In this document: positions 52,480 through 60,925 of the stretch, piece by piece
Layout: each line of letters starts with the position of its first letter
How positions within the stretch are numbered: position 1 is the first letter of the stretch
From: Thiorhodospira sibirica ATCC 700588
GTDB lineage: Bacteria > Pseudomonadota > Gammaproteobacteria > Ectothiorhodospirales > Ectothiorhodospiraceae
Assembly (NCBI RefSeq): GCF_000227725.2
Contig: NZ_MU255056.1
Span: 1,041,591 to 1,105,590, forward strand
Reading direction: 5' to 3'
Length of the DNA: 64,000 nt
Position numbers and translations under genes: made by a program
The notes under the pieces: generated by a model
What the model was told of the DNA's origin: nothing
What the model saw: the letters and a program-made list of their open reading frames with translations, nothing else
Databases searched by the model: none

Positions 52480-53426
52480 ATGTCAGCGCAAACGCTTTCC
52501 GAGCGCATGATGGGGTGTTTTATCGGTTTGGTGGTCGGCGATGCCTTTGGTGCGCCGTATGAATTTTTCCGCGCGGTAAGTTGGTCGTGCAAGAAAACTT
52601 TACCGAGATTCCCAACAGTAAATTGCAGATCAAAAAAGGCGAGTGGACGGATGATTCCGCGATGGCGCTGGCACTGGCGGATAGCCTGCTGAGCTGTCAT
52701 GGTTTTGATCCGCGTGACCAGATGCAACGCTATCACCGCTGGACTTTTACCGATACGGGCTATTGCTCATCCCGACCGACCGCGTTTGGTTTTGGGCAAA
52801 CCTTTCTCAAGGCGCTGCTGGATTCGGAAAAACACGACACGCCTTATCCCGGCAACATCAATCCCAGACGCCCTGGGAACGGTTCGCTGATGCGCCTGGC
52901 ACCGATTCCGATCTATTTTTTCAATGATCTGGAGCAAACCGTGGAATATGCCGGGCTTTCAAGTCAGGTCACGCATGGGCATCCTGACTCGGTATATGGC
53001 ACACGATTGTTTGCCCGCATCATCCATCACGCCCTCAAGGGGCAAGAAAAAGCCGAGCTTTTGCAGCAACCGCCAGAACCCGAGGCCCCCGAGCTTACAC
53101 CTAGTCCATTCAGGCCATTGCCAGAGAAGTATCGCGACAAACCCATGGAGGCCATTGACGGTACCTTTTTTGCTGCACAATCCCTGGAAGCCGCGCTGTG
53201 GTGCTTTACCCAAACCGATACCTTTAAAGACGCCATCCGTCTTGCCGTGAGCCTCGGTGGTGATACTGACAGCACGGCCGCAGTCTGTGGTCAGGTGGCG
53301 TGAGCCTACTATGGCCTTGCCGCCATTCCCGATCTCTGGAAAGATGAAATCGTCAAAAAAGAGGAGCTTACACCTAGGTGTTTAAGGCCGCAGAGCGCCT
53401 GTGTCAGGCCGCCTGTCAGCGTGTGT
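52480..53426 (+). pseudogene. ADP-ribosylglycohydrolase, frameshifted with internal stop
   Basis: Frame 1 starts MSAQTLSERMMGCFIGLVVGDAFGAPYEFF at 52480, a good DraG/ARH N-terminus. A one-base loss near 52570-52576 moves the reading to a second frame (GKLVVQENFTEIPN, EWTDDSAMALALADSLL with the first metal motif, SLGGDTDSTAAVCGQVA with the second). A TGA at 53301 then interrupts CGQVA-stop-AYYGLAAIPDLWKDEIV, where Gly is expected, and reading continues in frame to 53426. A 14-base segment (GAGCTTACACCTAG) occurs twice, at 53091 and 53364. It is unlike the intact family member at 13015-13935 in detail. Confidence 0.85.
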
Positions 53427-53481
53427 GAGAGGGGTGTGGCGTGTTTTTTTGTGGGGTAGATATAAAAAAAGCTGCTTTCCT

Positions 53482-53507
53482 GTAGCGGCATCTGAGAGAT
53501 GCCGCCG
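53482..53507 (+). repeat. REP-like repeat, copy 5 (single stem)
   Basis: GTAGCGGCATC TGAGA GATGCCGCCG gives one stem-loop equal to the first half of the two-stem unit found elsewhere in the window. It stands between the pseudogene and ugd. Confidence 0.65.
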
Positions 53508-53579
53508 ACTTCTTAGGTAGTGTCGTTACAAGAAGGCCTATCGGATAACATACCGCCATGACGACACCTAAGAAATCAC

Positions 53580-54911
53580 TTAAATGGATTGGCCGCGACC
53601 GATGGCGTAGTAGTGAAAGCCCATGTCGTGCAGGCGTTTGGGGTCGTAGAGGTTGCGCCCGTCGAAGATTACTGGTTCGCGCAGGCGGGTTTTGATCTGT
53701 GCAAAATCGGGGCTGCGGAAGCTATTCCATTCCGTGACAATCACTAAGGCATCGGCGCCCTGCAAGGCGGCTTCAGGGTGTTCACACAGGTGTAAATCCG
53801 CCCGTTCGCCGTAGAGATGGGCGCATTCTTTCATGGCGACGGGATCGTAGGCGCGCACCTTGGCTCCACTGGCCCAGAGTGCCTCCATCAATACCCGGCT
53901 GGCAGCCTCGCGCATATCATCCGTGTTGGGCTTGAAGGCCAGTCCCCACAGGGCAAAGGTGCGCCCGTGCAGTTCGCCGTTGAAGTGTTGGTGGATTTTT
54001 TCAAACAGGCGCTGTTTTTGCCGCTGGTTAACGGCTTCCACGGCGTTGAGCAGCCGCGCTTCATAACCCACCTGTCGGGCGGTTTGCTCCAAGGCTTTGA
54101 CATCCTTGGGAAAACAGGAGCCGCCATAGCCACAGCCAGGATAGATGAAGTGATAGCCGATGCGCGGATCGGAGCCGATGCCCTGGCGCACGGATTCAAT
54201 ATCGGCGCCGAGTTTTTCCGCCAGATTGGCCAGCTCGTTCATGAAACTGATTTTGGTGGCGAGCATGGCATTGGCTGCGTATTTGGTCAGCTCTGCCGAG
54301 CGCACATCCATCACCATCACCCGGTCATGATTGCGATTAAACGGCGCATACAGCGCCCGCATCAGTTCTGCGGTGCGCGGGTTGTCGGTGCCGACAATGA
54401 TGCGATCAGGTTTCATAAAATCCTCAATCGCCGCGCCTTCTTTAAGAAATTCAGGGTTGGAAACCACATCGTAATCTACCGAAGCGTCCCGCCCGGCCAA
54501 GGTCTGTGCCATTTTAGCGCGTACCTGATCGGCAGTACCAACGGGCACCGTGGATTTATTGACGATGATGCGATAGTCCTGCACATGGGTGGCGATGCTC
54601 TCAGCCACAGCCAGCACATGGCGCAAATCGGCTGAGCCGTCTTCATCGGGCGGGGTTCCTACAGCGATAAACTGAAACAAACCGTGGGCCACGCCTTGGG
54701 CCGCATCGGTGGAAAAACTCAGGCGACCAGCGGCGGCATTGTCCTTGATCAGGGCCTCCAGCCCCGGCTCAAAAATCGGGATTTTGCCCTGCTTGAGCCC
54801 TTCGATTTTGGCGGTATCAATATCAATGCACAGCACATGATTACCGACCTGCGCCAGACAAGCCCCGGTCACTAAGCCAACATAGCCCGAACCGTAAATG
54901 GTGACGTTCAT
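53580..54911 (-). CDS. ugd: UDP-glucose 6-dehydrogenase
   Basis: The 443-residue enzyme oxidises UDP-glucose twice to UDP-glucuronate for polysaccharides. Seen: NAD motif [20 protein letters not shown] (GxGxxG at 7-12), [19 protein letters not shown] near 120, the catalytic Cys in [20 protein letters not shown] near 258, and [20 protein letters not shown] near 315. No capsule genes are adjacent; the gene is alone, 36 bases behind the antitoxin-like pair. Confidence 0.96.
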   Translation of the reverse strand: MNVTIYGSGYVGLVTGACLAQVGNHVLCIDIDTAKIEGLKQGKIPIFEPGLEALIKDNAAAGRLSFSTDAAQGVAHGLFQFIAVGTPPDEDGSADLRHVLAVAESIATHVQDYRIIVNKSTVPVGTADQVRAKMAQTLAGRDASVDYDVVSNPEFLKEGAAIEDFMKPDRIIVGTDNPRTAELMRALYAPFNRNHDRVMVMDVRSAELTKYAANAMLATKISFMNELANLAEKLGADIESVRQGIGSDPRIGYHFIYPGCGYGGSCFPKDVKALEQTARQVGYEARLLNAVEAVNQRQKQRLFEKIHQHFNGELHGRTFALWGLAFKPNTDDMREAASRVLMEALWASGAKVRAYDPVAMKECAHLYGERADLHLCEHPEAALQGADALVIVTEWNSFRSPDFAQIKTRLREPVIFDGRNLYDPKRLHDMGFHYYAIGRGQSI

Positions 54912-54947
54912 GGAATAGAAAATCCTGATGGTATAAATAGATAAATA

Positions 54948-55322
54948 TCAATCGACATGCAGATCGTCCATATCACACCCCAGCACGGCGGCTAAACGGT
55001 GTAAAAGCTCGGCAGAGGGCGCGGCGGTGCGGTGTTCAATCATGGATAGCATTTTCCCGGTGCAGCCAACCTGCTCGGCCAGGGTCTGCACTGTGAAACC
55101 CCGATGCTCGCGCCATAGTATTAAGGGCGACTCACCCGCCAAGCGGCGTTCAATGAATTCAAGCGGCAATGTTTCCTTTGGATGTGCCGTTGCTTCGTTA
55201 AAATCGGCGAGGTCTTGCAAGGTTTCGAGCCGTTCAAGCAAGGCGTTCCATTCAGCAATGGGTACGACCGCAAAGACCGGCTGCCCTTCAAGTTCAATAA
55301 TTTGTGCGCTCATTTCCTTCAA
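54948..55322 (-). CDS. antitoxin-like helix-turn-helix protein
   Basis: The 124-residue protein (or 121 from a Met at 55313) has an N-terminal part resembling Phd/prevent-host-death modules (QIIELEGQPVFAVVPIAEWNALLERL). A C-terminal XRE-type HTH follows (FTVQTLAEQVGCTGKMLSMIEHRTAAPSAELLHRLAAVL). It overlaps the Phd/YefM-type gene upstream by about 20-30 bases. Such proteins act as antitoxins or repressors; no toxin gene is present. Confidence 0.8.
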   Translation of the reverse strand: MKEMSAQIIELEGQPVFAVVPIAEWNALLERLETLQDLADFNEATAHPKETLPLEFIERRLAGESPLILWREHRGFTVQTLAEQVGCTGKMLSMIEHRTAAPSAELLHRLAAVLGCDMDDLHVD

Positions 55323-55521
55323 GCGGGGAAATCACATCTCCACGAATTTCCAGTTTGGGATGCAAACCAAACGGTGAGTCAATGCGTCCGCCAGAATACG
55401 GGCGTAACTCCGCAATCGGTTTGCCATCCTTAGTGATGACCCATGTTTCGCCGGAAGTGGCGACGGCATCCATGAGGCTCAGGCATTCGGCCTGGAATTT
55501 GGAGGCTTGGATTGTTTGCAT
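55294..55521 (-). CDS. Phd/YefM-type antitoxin
   Basis: From the ATG at 55521 the protein has 75 residues: MQTIQASKFQAECLSLMDAV and GETWVITKDGKPIAELRPY, the classical Phd DNA-binding/dimer fold. Antitoxins of this fold usually precede a VapC/PIN, Doc or RelE toxin. Here the following overlapping gene is a second antitoxin-like protein, so the toxin seems lost or was never present. Confidence 0.85.
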   Translation of the reverse strand: MQTIQASKFQAECLSLMDAVATSGETWVITKDGKPIAELRPYSGGRIDSPFGLHPKLEIRGDVISPLEGNERTNY

Positions 55522-55631
55522 GGGTGCGGTACACCTCTCTCGCGACATTGCCAAAGGCCAACGCGGTCTTGGATTATAAGCCCAGGATCATGATAATTTA
55601 ATGAAATCACAGTCCCGGTGCTGGGCTGGCG

Positions 55632-56615
55632 TTATGCGCCACAACTGACCGGCGGGCGGGCTGGACTGTTGAGGGTCAGGCTGCCGGTGAGTTCGCTGAC
55701 GTGGCGCAGTTGGTGGCGTGTGAGATAATCGCGGATGCCGTCGTTGATTTTGGCGCAGATTAACGGATCATAAAACAGGGCGGTGCCAATTCCCACAGCA
55801 CTGGCCCCGGCAATCAGAAACTCCAGCGCATCGCGGGCATTGCTGACACCGCCCTGGCCGATGATCGGAATATTGTGTCGTTTGGCCACCTGATAAACCT
55901 GATGCACCTTTAATAAGGCCACAGGTTTGATCGCCGGTCCGGATAAACCGCCCTGATTATTGCCCAGCACCGGGCGGCGGGTTTCGGCATCAATGGCCAT
56001 ACCCATGAGGGTGTTCATTACCGACAGGCCATCCGTGCCTGCTTCAATGCAGCAGTGGGCGCTGTGGGCGATATCGGTCTGATTGGGGGAAAGTTTGGTG
56101 ATCAGCGGTTTTTGGGTGACGGCCCGACAGGCAGCGACCACCCGTGCGGCCATGGCCGGGTCATTGCCAAAGGCGACGCCACCTTGTTTGACGTTGGGGC
56201 AGGAGATGTTGATCTCGATGGCATCAATTGGTGAATCCTCAAAGCGCTGCGTGACTTCGACATATTCTTCAACGGTGGAGCCAGAGACATTGGCAATAAA
56301 ACGGGTTTCGCTAAAATCCAGGGTTGGCAAAATGTGTTTTACCACGTAGTCTACCCCCGGATTTTGCAGGCCAATGGCATTGAGCATCCCCATCGGGGTT
56401 TCACAGATGCGATGGGCCGGGTTGCCCAGCCGGGCCTGTCCGGTCGTCCCTTTCAGACACACCGCCCCGGTCTGGCGATGAGAAAAACCGGCCACCCGGG
56501 TATATTCCTCGGCAAAGCCGACACAGCCCGAAAGCAGCACCAGGGGGGTGGCAAATGATAGGCCACAAAAACGAATTGCCAGCTCATCATCGTGCGCAAG
56601 CATCTCAGCGGTCAT
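55632..56615 (-). CDS. pyrD: dihydroorotate dehydrogenase, class 1 type
   Basis: The 327-residue flavoprotein is of the class 1B (NAD-dependent) or a closely related type. Seen: the active-site Cys in IEINISCPNVKQGGVAFGND near 135, ITKLSPNQTDIA near 173, VMNTLMGMAIDAETRRP near 200, and IIGQGGVSNARDALEFLIAGASAVGIGTAL near 255. It makes orotate for pyrimidines. PyrK is not adjacent, so the electron acceptor is uncertain. Its start codon at 56615 overlaps the divergent trmL start; a Met at 56603 is an alternative. Confidence 0.88.
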   Translation of the reverse strand: MTAEMLAHDDELAIRFCGLSFATPLVLLSGCVGFAEEYTRVAGFSHRQTGAVCLKGTTGQARLGNPAHRICETPMGMLNAIGLQNPGVDYVVKHILPTLDFSETRFIANVSGSTVEEYVEVTQRFEDSPIDAIEINISCPNVKQGGVAFGNDPAMAARVVAACRAVTQKPLITKLSPNQTDIAHSAHCCIEAGTDGLSVMNTLMGMAIDAETRRPVLGNNQGGLSGPAIKPVALLKVHQVYQVAKRHNIPIIGQGGVSNARDALEFLIAGASAVGIGTALFYDPLICAKINDGIRDYLTRHQLRHVSELTGSLTLNSPARPPVSCGA

Positions 56616-57090
56616 GTTTCACATAGTCCTCGTTGAACCGAAAATCGCGCCCAATACGGGCAATATCATGCGCCTGTGCGCCAATACCGGGTGTCTGCTG
56701 CATCTGATCCAGCCTCTGGGCTTTAGCCTGGATGCGGCAAAATTGCGCCGGGCGGGTCTGGATTATCGTGACCAGGCCGGGGTGCAGGTGCATGATCACC
56801 TAGCGGCATTTTATCAGTGCGTGCAGCCCTTGCGGGTATTTACCTTAAGCACCAAAGGCTATGTGTATTATACCCAGGCCGCGTTTAAACCCGGCGATGC
56901 CTTGGTGTTTGGCTCTGAAACCGAGGGCTTGAGCGAGGCGGTGCGCCACAGTGTTCCGCCTGACCAGCGTCTGTGCATCCCGATGCAGGCGCAAAGCCGT
57001 AGCCTCAATCTGTCCAATGCCGTGGCGGTGGTGACCTATGAAGCCTGGCGTCAATGCCAGTTTCACGGGGCCGCGCCAGTGGTATCCTAA
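56614..57090 (+). CDS. trmL: tRNA (cytidine(34)-2'-O)-methyltransferase
   Basis: The 158-residue SPOUT enzyme methylates the wobble base of leucine tRNAs. Seen: MFHIVLVEPKIAPNTGNIMRLCANTGC at the N-terminus, the SAM knot ALVFGSETEGLSEAVR near 97, and RLCIPMQAQSRSLNLSNAVAVVTYEAWRQ near 117. The start at 56614 matches the family; it overlaps the pyrD ATG on the other strand by two bases. Confidence 0.94.
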   Translation: MFHIVLVEPKIAPNTGNIMRLCANTGCLLHLIQPLGFSLDAAKLRRAGLDYRDQAGVQVHDHLAAFYQCVQPLRVFTLSTKGYVYYTQAAFKPGDALVFGSETEGLSEAVRHSVPPDQRLCIPMQAQSRSLNLSNAVAVVTYEAWRQCQFHGAAPVVS

Positions 57091-57120
57091 ACCTTCTTGA
57101 TCCTTGAATCGCAAAAATCC

Positions 57121-58062
57121 ATGTCCATACATCCTGAAACTCCGGCGCCGACGCCGACGCTATCCCCTGATCCCAAATATCGCCTAGGCACCGTGCTGCG
57201 GCCTTTTTCTTACAGCGTGGCGCTGGCTGCCTGCGGTCTGGGCGTGTTGTATGCCTTGCAGCAAGGCGCTGGTTCTGTGACCTTGGGTCTGTTGATCGTC
57301 TGTGCCGGGGTATTGCTCCAGGCGGGCGTGAATCTGATCAATAATCATGCCGATTTGCCGCTGTTGCAGGGCTTGCCCGCACCAGCAGATGCCCTGGAAA
57401 AACAGCGCCGCGAGCGCAATATCGCCGCCATTCGCTGGCATTTTCACCTCGGCATTGGCTGTTTTATGCTGGCGTGGTTGATCGCAGGCTTTTTGATATG
57501 GCGTGAGGGGTGGCTTTTGCTGCTGATCTGTGTGGTCGGCTTTCTGGGCGGGTATTTTTATACCGCTGAACCCATTCACTACAAGCGCCGGGGCCTGGGC
57601 GTGCTGCTGTCATTTGTGTTTATGGGAGTATTGATGATCGGCGGCTCGGCGCTGGCGATGGGCGCGCCCTGGACCTTGACCCTGCTGTGGCTATCCTTGC
57701 CATTTAGCCTGCTGACCGCCTTGCTGTTACTGGCCAATGAATTGCGTGATGTGGAGGATGATCGGCAACACCAGCTACGCACCCTCACGGTGCGTATCGG
57801 CGAAACCCATGCCAAGCGGCTGTATATCGCCATCCTCGTGGCCGTGTATCTGAGCACTGTGGGGTTGTGGTGGGCCGGCCTGCTGGTCTGGCCCTGGCTG
57901 CTGGCCTTGTCGTTGCCCCTGGTCACCAGCCCGTTGGTGATTTTGCGGCGGGATCTTCAGGCCCGCCAAGCTTTGCCCCCAGCCACCGGTCAGCTATTTA
58001 TCGTCTTTGCCTTTTTGTTTTTACTCAGCTACAGCGGCGGCTTTTTCATGAGCGCGACTTAA
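57121..58062 (+). CDS. UbiA-family prenyltransferase-like membrane protein
   Basis: From 57121 (MSIHPETPAPTPTLSPDPKY) the protein has 313 residues and eight or nine membrane helices. The second Asp-rich motif is clear (LLANELRDVEDDRQHQLRTLTVRIG near 225). The first is degenerate: VNLINNHADLPLLQG rather than NDxxD. MenA-like proteins (1,4-dihydroxy-2-naphthoate prenyltransferase) are the closest pattern, but the weak first motif leaves the substrate open. It follows trmL by 30 bases. Confidence 0.75.
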   Translation: MSIHPETPAPTPTLSPDPKYRLGTVLRPFSYSVALAACGLGVLYALQQGAGSVTLGLLIVCAGVLLQAGVNLINNHADLPLLQGLPAPADALEKQRRERNIAAIRWHFHLGIGCFMLAWLIAGFLIWREGWLLLLICVVGFLGGYFYTAEPIHYKRRGLGVLLSFVFMGVLMIGGSALAMGAPWTLTLLWLSLPFSLLTALLLLANELRDVEDDRQHQLRTLTVRIGETHAKRLYIAILVAVYLSTVGLWWAGLLVWPWLLALSLPLVTSPLVILRRDLQARQALPPATGQLFIVFAFLFLLSYSGGFFMSAT

Positions 58063-58071
58063 AGCTGCAAT

Positions 58072-58103
58072 ATGGAGCGGTATCTTCAAAGAGGCCGCTC
58101 CAT
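58072..58103 (+). terminator. hairpin between convergent genes
   Basis: ATGGAGCGG (58072-58080) and CCGCTCCAT (58095-58103) form a perfect 9-bp stem with a 14-base loop. It sits 9 bases after the UbiA-like stop and 8 before the stop of the small minus-strand gene, so it may serve both. Confidence 0.55.
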
Positions 58104-58111
58104 GGTCTGGC

Positions 58112-58273
58112 TCAGTGTTTGCGCACCATGCGCAGCATTTTGGCGTTAAGCACCAAAAAGCGAAACAGCTGCCACAGCGGATTGACGCGCAGATGCTTGG
58201 TCAGGCGTGTGGGCACAGGGGGATAATAGCTCTGGCTAAAGGGTTTTCTGAGCTGGGGTGTGGGTTCGTTCAT
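58112..58273 (-). CDS. 53-residue basic protein downstream of sqr
   Basis: A short gene reads MNEPTPQLRKPFSQSYYPPV, then PTRLTKHLRVNPLWQLFRFL, then VLNAKMLRMVRKH, with GGAG 6 bases before the ATG. It is 108 bases downstream of sqr on the same strand and ends at a shared hairpin. The sequence is Pro-rich at the start and Lys/Arg-rich with an amphipathic helix (LWQLFRFLVLNAKMLRMV) at the end, suggesting membrane-surface or partner binding. I do not know the family. Confidence 0.65.
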   Translation of the reverse strand: MNEPTPQLRKPFSQSYYPPVPTRLTKHLRVNPLWQLFRFLVLNAKMLRMVRKH

Positions 58274-58381
58274 CGGCATCTCCGTTAAAAGCCCGACCTT
58301 GAAGCGGGCGGGCAGATTGATTTGATTAGCGAACGCAAGATGCGTCCGCCACCCAAGGATAACAGGCCAGCAGGCGGTGCC

Positions 58382-59839
58382 TTACTCAGGAATCAGTTTC
58401 CACAAGGGATAAGCCTTGGCCTTGTAGATGAAGGCAAAGTGCAGCAGATATTTCAGCCAATGCCCGGCCAGGCCAATCTCGCCGCTGGTATAGGCAAGGC
58501 TGCGGCCTGAATCGGGATAGGTTTTGAAATCCGGGATGATCGGATAAATGGTCATAGAGGCGGCTGTGCCGTTAATCAGCGAGGCACCTGCCGAGGCAAT
58601 GCAGGCCGCGCCCATTTTGGCCATGGAGGCGGTGCGGGTGGGCTGGTCAGCCTTGCCATTGATCATATCGACGATGTTGAAGGCGATTTCGCGCGCCATC
58701 ACGCCACTGGGCATCCCGGTACGCGGCGGGGCGGGAAAGATGGGGGTACCCGAGGGGCTTTTCATCGGGCGGGAAATGGCATGGGGCGGTGCAAAGGCAA
58801 TGCCGATGGCAAAGATGTTTTTATAGTGAGGGCTTTGGTAGGTCGAGGGCCAGTCCTCTGGCGTCCATTCCTCATAGGGCTTGCCGGAATAATCAGCATC
58901 GACTTTCATAAAGCCATTGGGGGCAAACAGCTGCTCGGTGATCTCTTCGCCGCTGCGCGTGAAGGCTTTCAGTCCAACCCCGGCAAAAGGCGGTAGCAGC
59001 ATCGCAAAATCAAAGTTTTGCGTTTTATGCTCGCCTTCCAGGGTTTCGTAATGCACCGCATTGGCTTCGACTTTGTTGACGTGAGCACGGGTGATCCAAG
59101 AGATGCCGCGCTCGGTATACAAAGATTCCGTAAAGACCCGGCTGTGGGTAATATAGCCACCCCGGCGCACATGCATCCCGCCCATGCCAAAATCGCCCAG
59201 CTCTTCTTCGTTGGAAATCCAGATAATATCGGCCTTATCCCGCACCTTCTGGCGACGCAGTTCAAATTCCACATTGAAGATGTATTCAAAGGCCGCGCCC
59301 TGACAGGTACACAGCCCATGGCCTGTGCCAATCAGCAAGGTCTGGCGCTCACCGCGCTTCATGCGCTCAATGCTTTCCTGCAAACGGGCAGCGGCATCGA
59401 CGGCATGACCATAGGTACAGACAGACAGGCTGTTGTGTTCCGGGCCTAAGCCTTCGGTGGCCGCAAAATTAAGCTTCGGGCCGGTAGCATTGATCAGATA
59501 ATCGTAGCTGACGGTATCCTTGATGCCTTTTTTGGTTTCGCTGGTGTATTCAATCACCACATGCGGCTCAGGATTGTCCGCACTGCCCTCCGGGTGGATT
59601 TCCAGGGCCTTGGCCTGAACAAAATTTACCCCGGTTTTCTGATACACCGGGGCGAGTTCAAAGGTCACCTGCTCAGGCTTCATCCAGCCAATACCCACCC
59701 AGATATTGGAGGGAATCCAGTTCCATTTGGCATTGGGTGAGACCACGATGACCTCATGCTCTTTAGCCAGTTTGGTGCGGGCATGCATGGCAGCAGTATG
59801 TCCTGCGATGCCGGCGCCGAGGATGAGAAGTTTTGCCAT
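58382..59839 (-). CDS. sqr: sulfide:quinone oxidoreductase-type flavoprotein
   Basis: From ATG 59839 (MAKLLILGAGIAGHTAAMHA) the protein has 485 residues. It has an FAD Rossmann motif at the start, PNAKWNWIPSNIWVGIG near 40, and cysteines in SVCTYGHA (near 140), GHGLCTCQGAAFEY (near 168-170) and GAACIASAGASL (near 425). These are consistent with the three redox cysteines of SQR. SQR oxidises sulfide at the inner-membrane face and reduces quinone. C-terminal helices (LAGHWLKYLLHFAFIYKAKAYPLW) fit membrane attachment. Some relatives are NDH-II-like, so the substrate is probable rather than certain. Confidence 0.87.
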   Translation of the reverse strand: MAKLLILGAGIAGHTAAMHARTKLAKEHEVIVVSPNAKWNWIPSNIWVGIGWMKPEQVTFELAPVYQKTGVNFVQAKALEIHPEGSADNPEPHVVIEYTSETKKGIKDTVSYDYLINATGPKLNFAATEGLGPEHNSLSVCTYGHAVDAAARLQESIERMKRGERQTLLIGTGHGLCTCQGAAFEYIFNVEFELRRQKVRDKADIIWISNEEELGDFGMGGMHVRRGGYITHSRVFTESLYTERGISWITRAHVNKVEANAVHYETLEGEHKTQNFDFAMLLPPFAGVGLKAFTRSGEEITEQLFAPNGFMKVDADYSGKPYEEWTPEDWPSTYQSPHYKNIFAIGIAFAPPHAISRPMKSPSGTPIFPAPPRTGMPSGVMAREIAFNIVDMINGKADQPTRTASMAKMGAACIASAGASLINGTAASMTIYPIIPDFKTYPDSGRSLAYTSGEIGLAGHWLKYLLHFAFIYKAKAYPLWKLIPE

Positions 59840-59949
59840 ATTTTGATACCATTGCAAGAGAAAGGCGCTGATTCAGCGGTTTGTGTTATGGTTGAGCGTG
59901 CAGATTGACATCCGGTATCGAACCTGTGAAGCGCGTCACCAGCCTGCGC

Positions 59950-59984
59950 GCTGTCGCCTGACAACCTGACAGGCGTGCGACAGC
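59950..59984. promoter_or_regulatory. inverted repeat between divergent sqr and ompA-like genes
   Basis: GCTGTCGC (59950-59957) and GCGACAGC (59977-59984) are exact partners, extended inward by CTG / CAG. It lies midway in the 205-base divergent gap and could be an operator or a hairpin in one leader. AT-rich sequence at 60000-60035 probably holds the promoter of the lipoprotein gene. Confidence 0.45.
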
Positions 59985-60044
59985 ATCATTCCCGGTTTTT
60001 ATATCATTAAATAATATCTATAGCAAAATAATTGGAGAAGCACA

Positions 60045-60710
60045 TTGAAATTTTTAACATTCGCCGTCGTTATTGCATTTTGCATGGTGGTTCTGGGCTT
60101 AAGCGGCTGTACCACCACCGATCCTTATACCGGTGAGCAGCGCCCAACCAAAACCACGCAAGGGGCCTTGATTGGGGCTGCGGGGGGTGCGGTTTTAGGC
60201 AATATTACCGGGCGCCGCGATCGCACCAAGCGGGCCATGATTGGCGCCGGGGTGGGGGCTTTGGCCGGGGCTGCGGTCGGCAATTATATGGATCGCCAGG
60301 AAGCTGAGCTGCGCCGGGGACTGCAGGGCACCGGGGTCGAAGTGGATCGCCAGGGAGATCACCTGGTGCTCAACATGCCCAGCAGCATCACCTTCGATGT
60401 TAACCGCGATGAAATCCGCCCGGAATTTTACCGGGCCCTGAATTCCGTCGCCGATGTCCTCAGACGCTATGAACAAACCGCCGTTGAGATTGCCGGACAC
60501 ACCGACAGCACCGGCACTGTCGATCATAACGTGCGCCTGTCACAGCGGCGGGCAGACAGCGTGGCGCGTTATCTGGAGGCCCAGGGAATCTCGCGCGTTC
60601 GCATGGACACCATTGGCCTCGGCCCACACCGCCCGATTGCCGATAACAGCACAACCCAAGGGCGCGCGATGAATCGGCGGGTAGAAATGACCTTGATTCC
60701 CTTGACCTGA
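60045..60710 (+). CDS. OmpA-family outer-membrane lipoprotein
   Basis: A TTG start at 60045 has GGAG 8 bases upstream. The 221-residue protein has a lipoprotein signal with lipobox GLSGC (Cys near 22). A glycine-zipper segment follows (ALIGAAGGAVLGN...AMIGAGVGALAGAAVGNYMD, about 41-83), then a C-terminal OmpA domain with VEIAGHTDSTGTVDHNVRLSQRRADSVARYL near 145. This YiaD-like arrangement anchors the outer membrane to peptidoglycan. A strong terminator follows. Confidence 0.92.
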   Translation: MKFLTFAVVIAFCMVVLGLSGCTTTDPYTGEQRPTKTTQGALIGAAGGAVLGNITGRRDRTKRAMIGAGVGALAGAAVGNYMDRQEAELRRGLQGTGVEVDRQGDHLVLNMPSSITFDVNRDEIRPEFYRALNSVADVLRRYEQTAVEIAGHTDSTGTVDHNVRLSQRRADSVARYLEAQGISRVRMDTIGLGPHRPIADNSTTQGRAMNRRVEMTLIPLT

Positions 60711-60741
60711 TCATCTTTGCTTTTGCATACGTGTTTGCTGC

Positions 60742-60775
60742 AATGGCCGTCAATGTTTTGACGGCCATTGTTTTT
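60742..60775 (+). terminator. intrinsic terminator of the OmpA-like gene
   Basis: AATGGCCGTCAA (60742-60753) and TTGACGGCCATT (60758-60769) form a perfect 12-bp stem with a 4-base loop, followed by GTTTTT. Confidence 0.9.
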
Positions 60776-60925
60776 GGTGCGCGCGGTATCATGGCATGTG
60801 CAACGTGGCGCCCGGCAGTTTCTGCACTACATCATAAGCCATCGCTAAACAGATGATTCGCTTCTTGGTGCATCATGGTATGACCTTTGCTTTAATTTAC
60901 CGAAAAACAGGAGATGGGTGATTTG

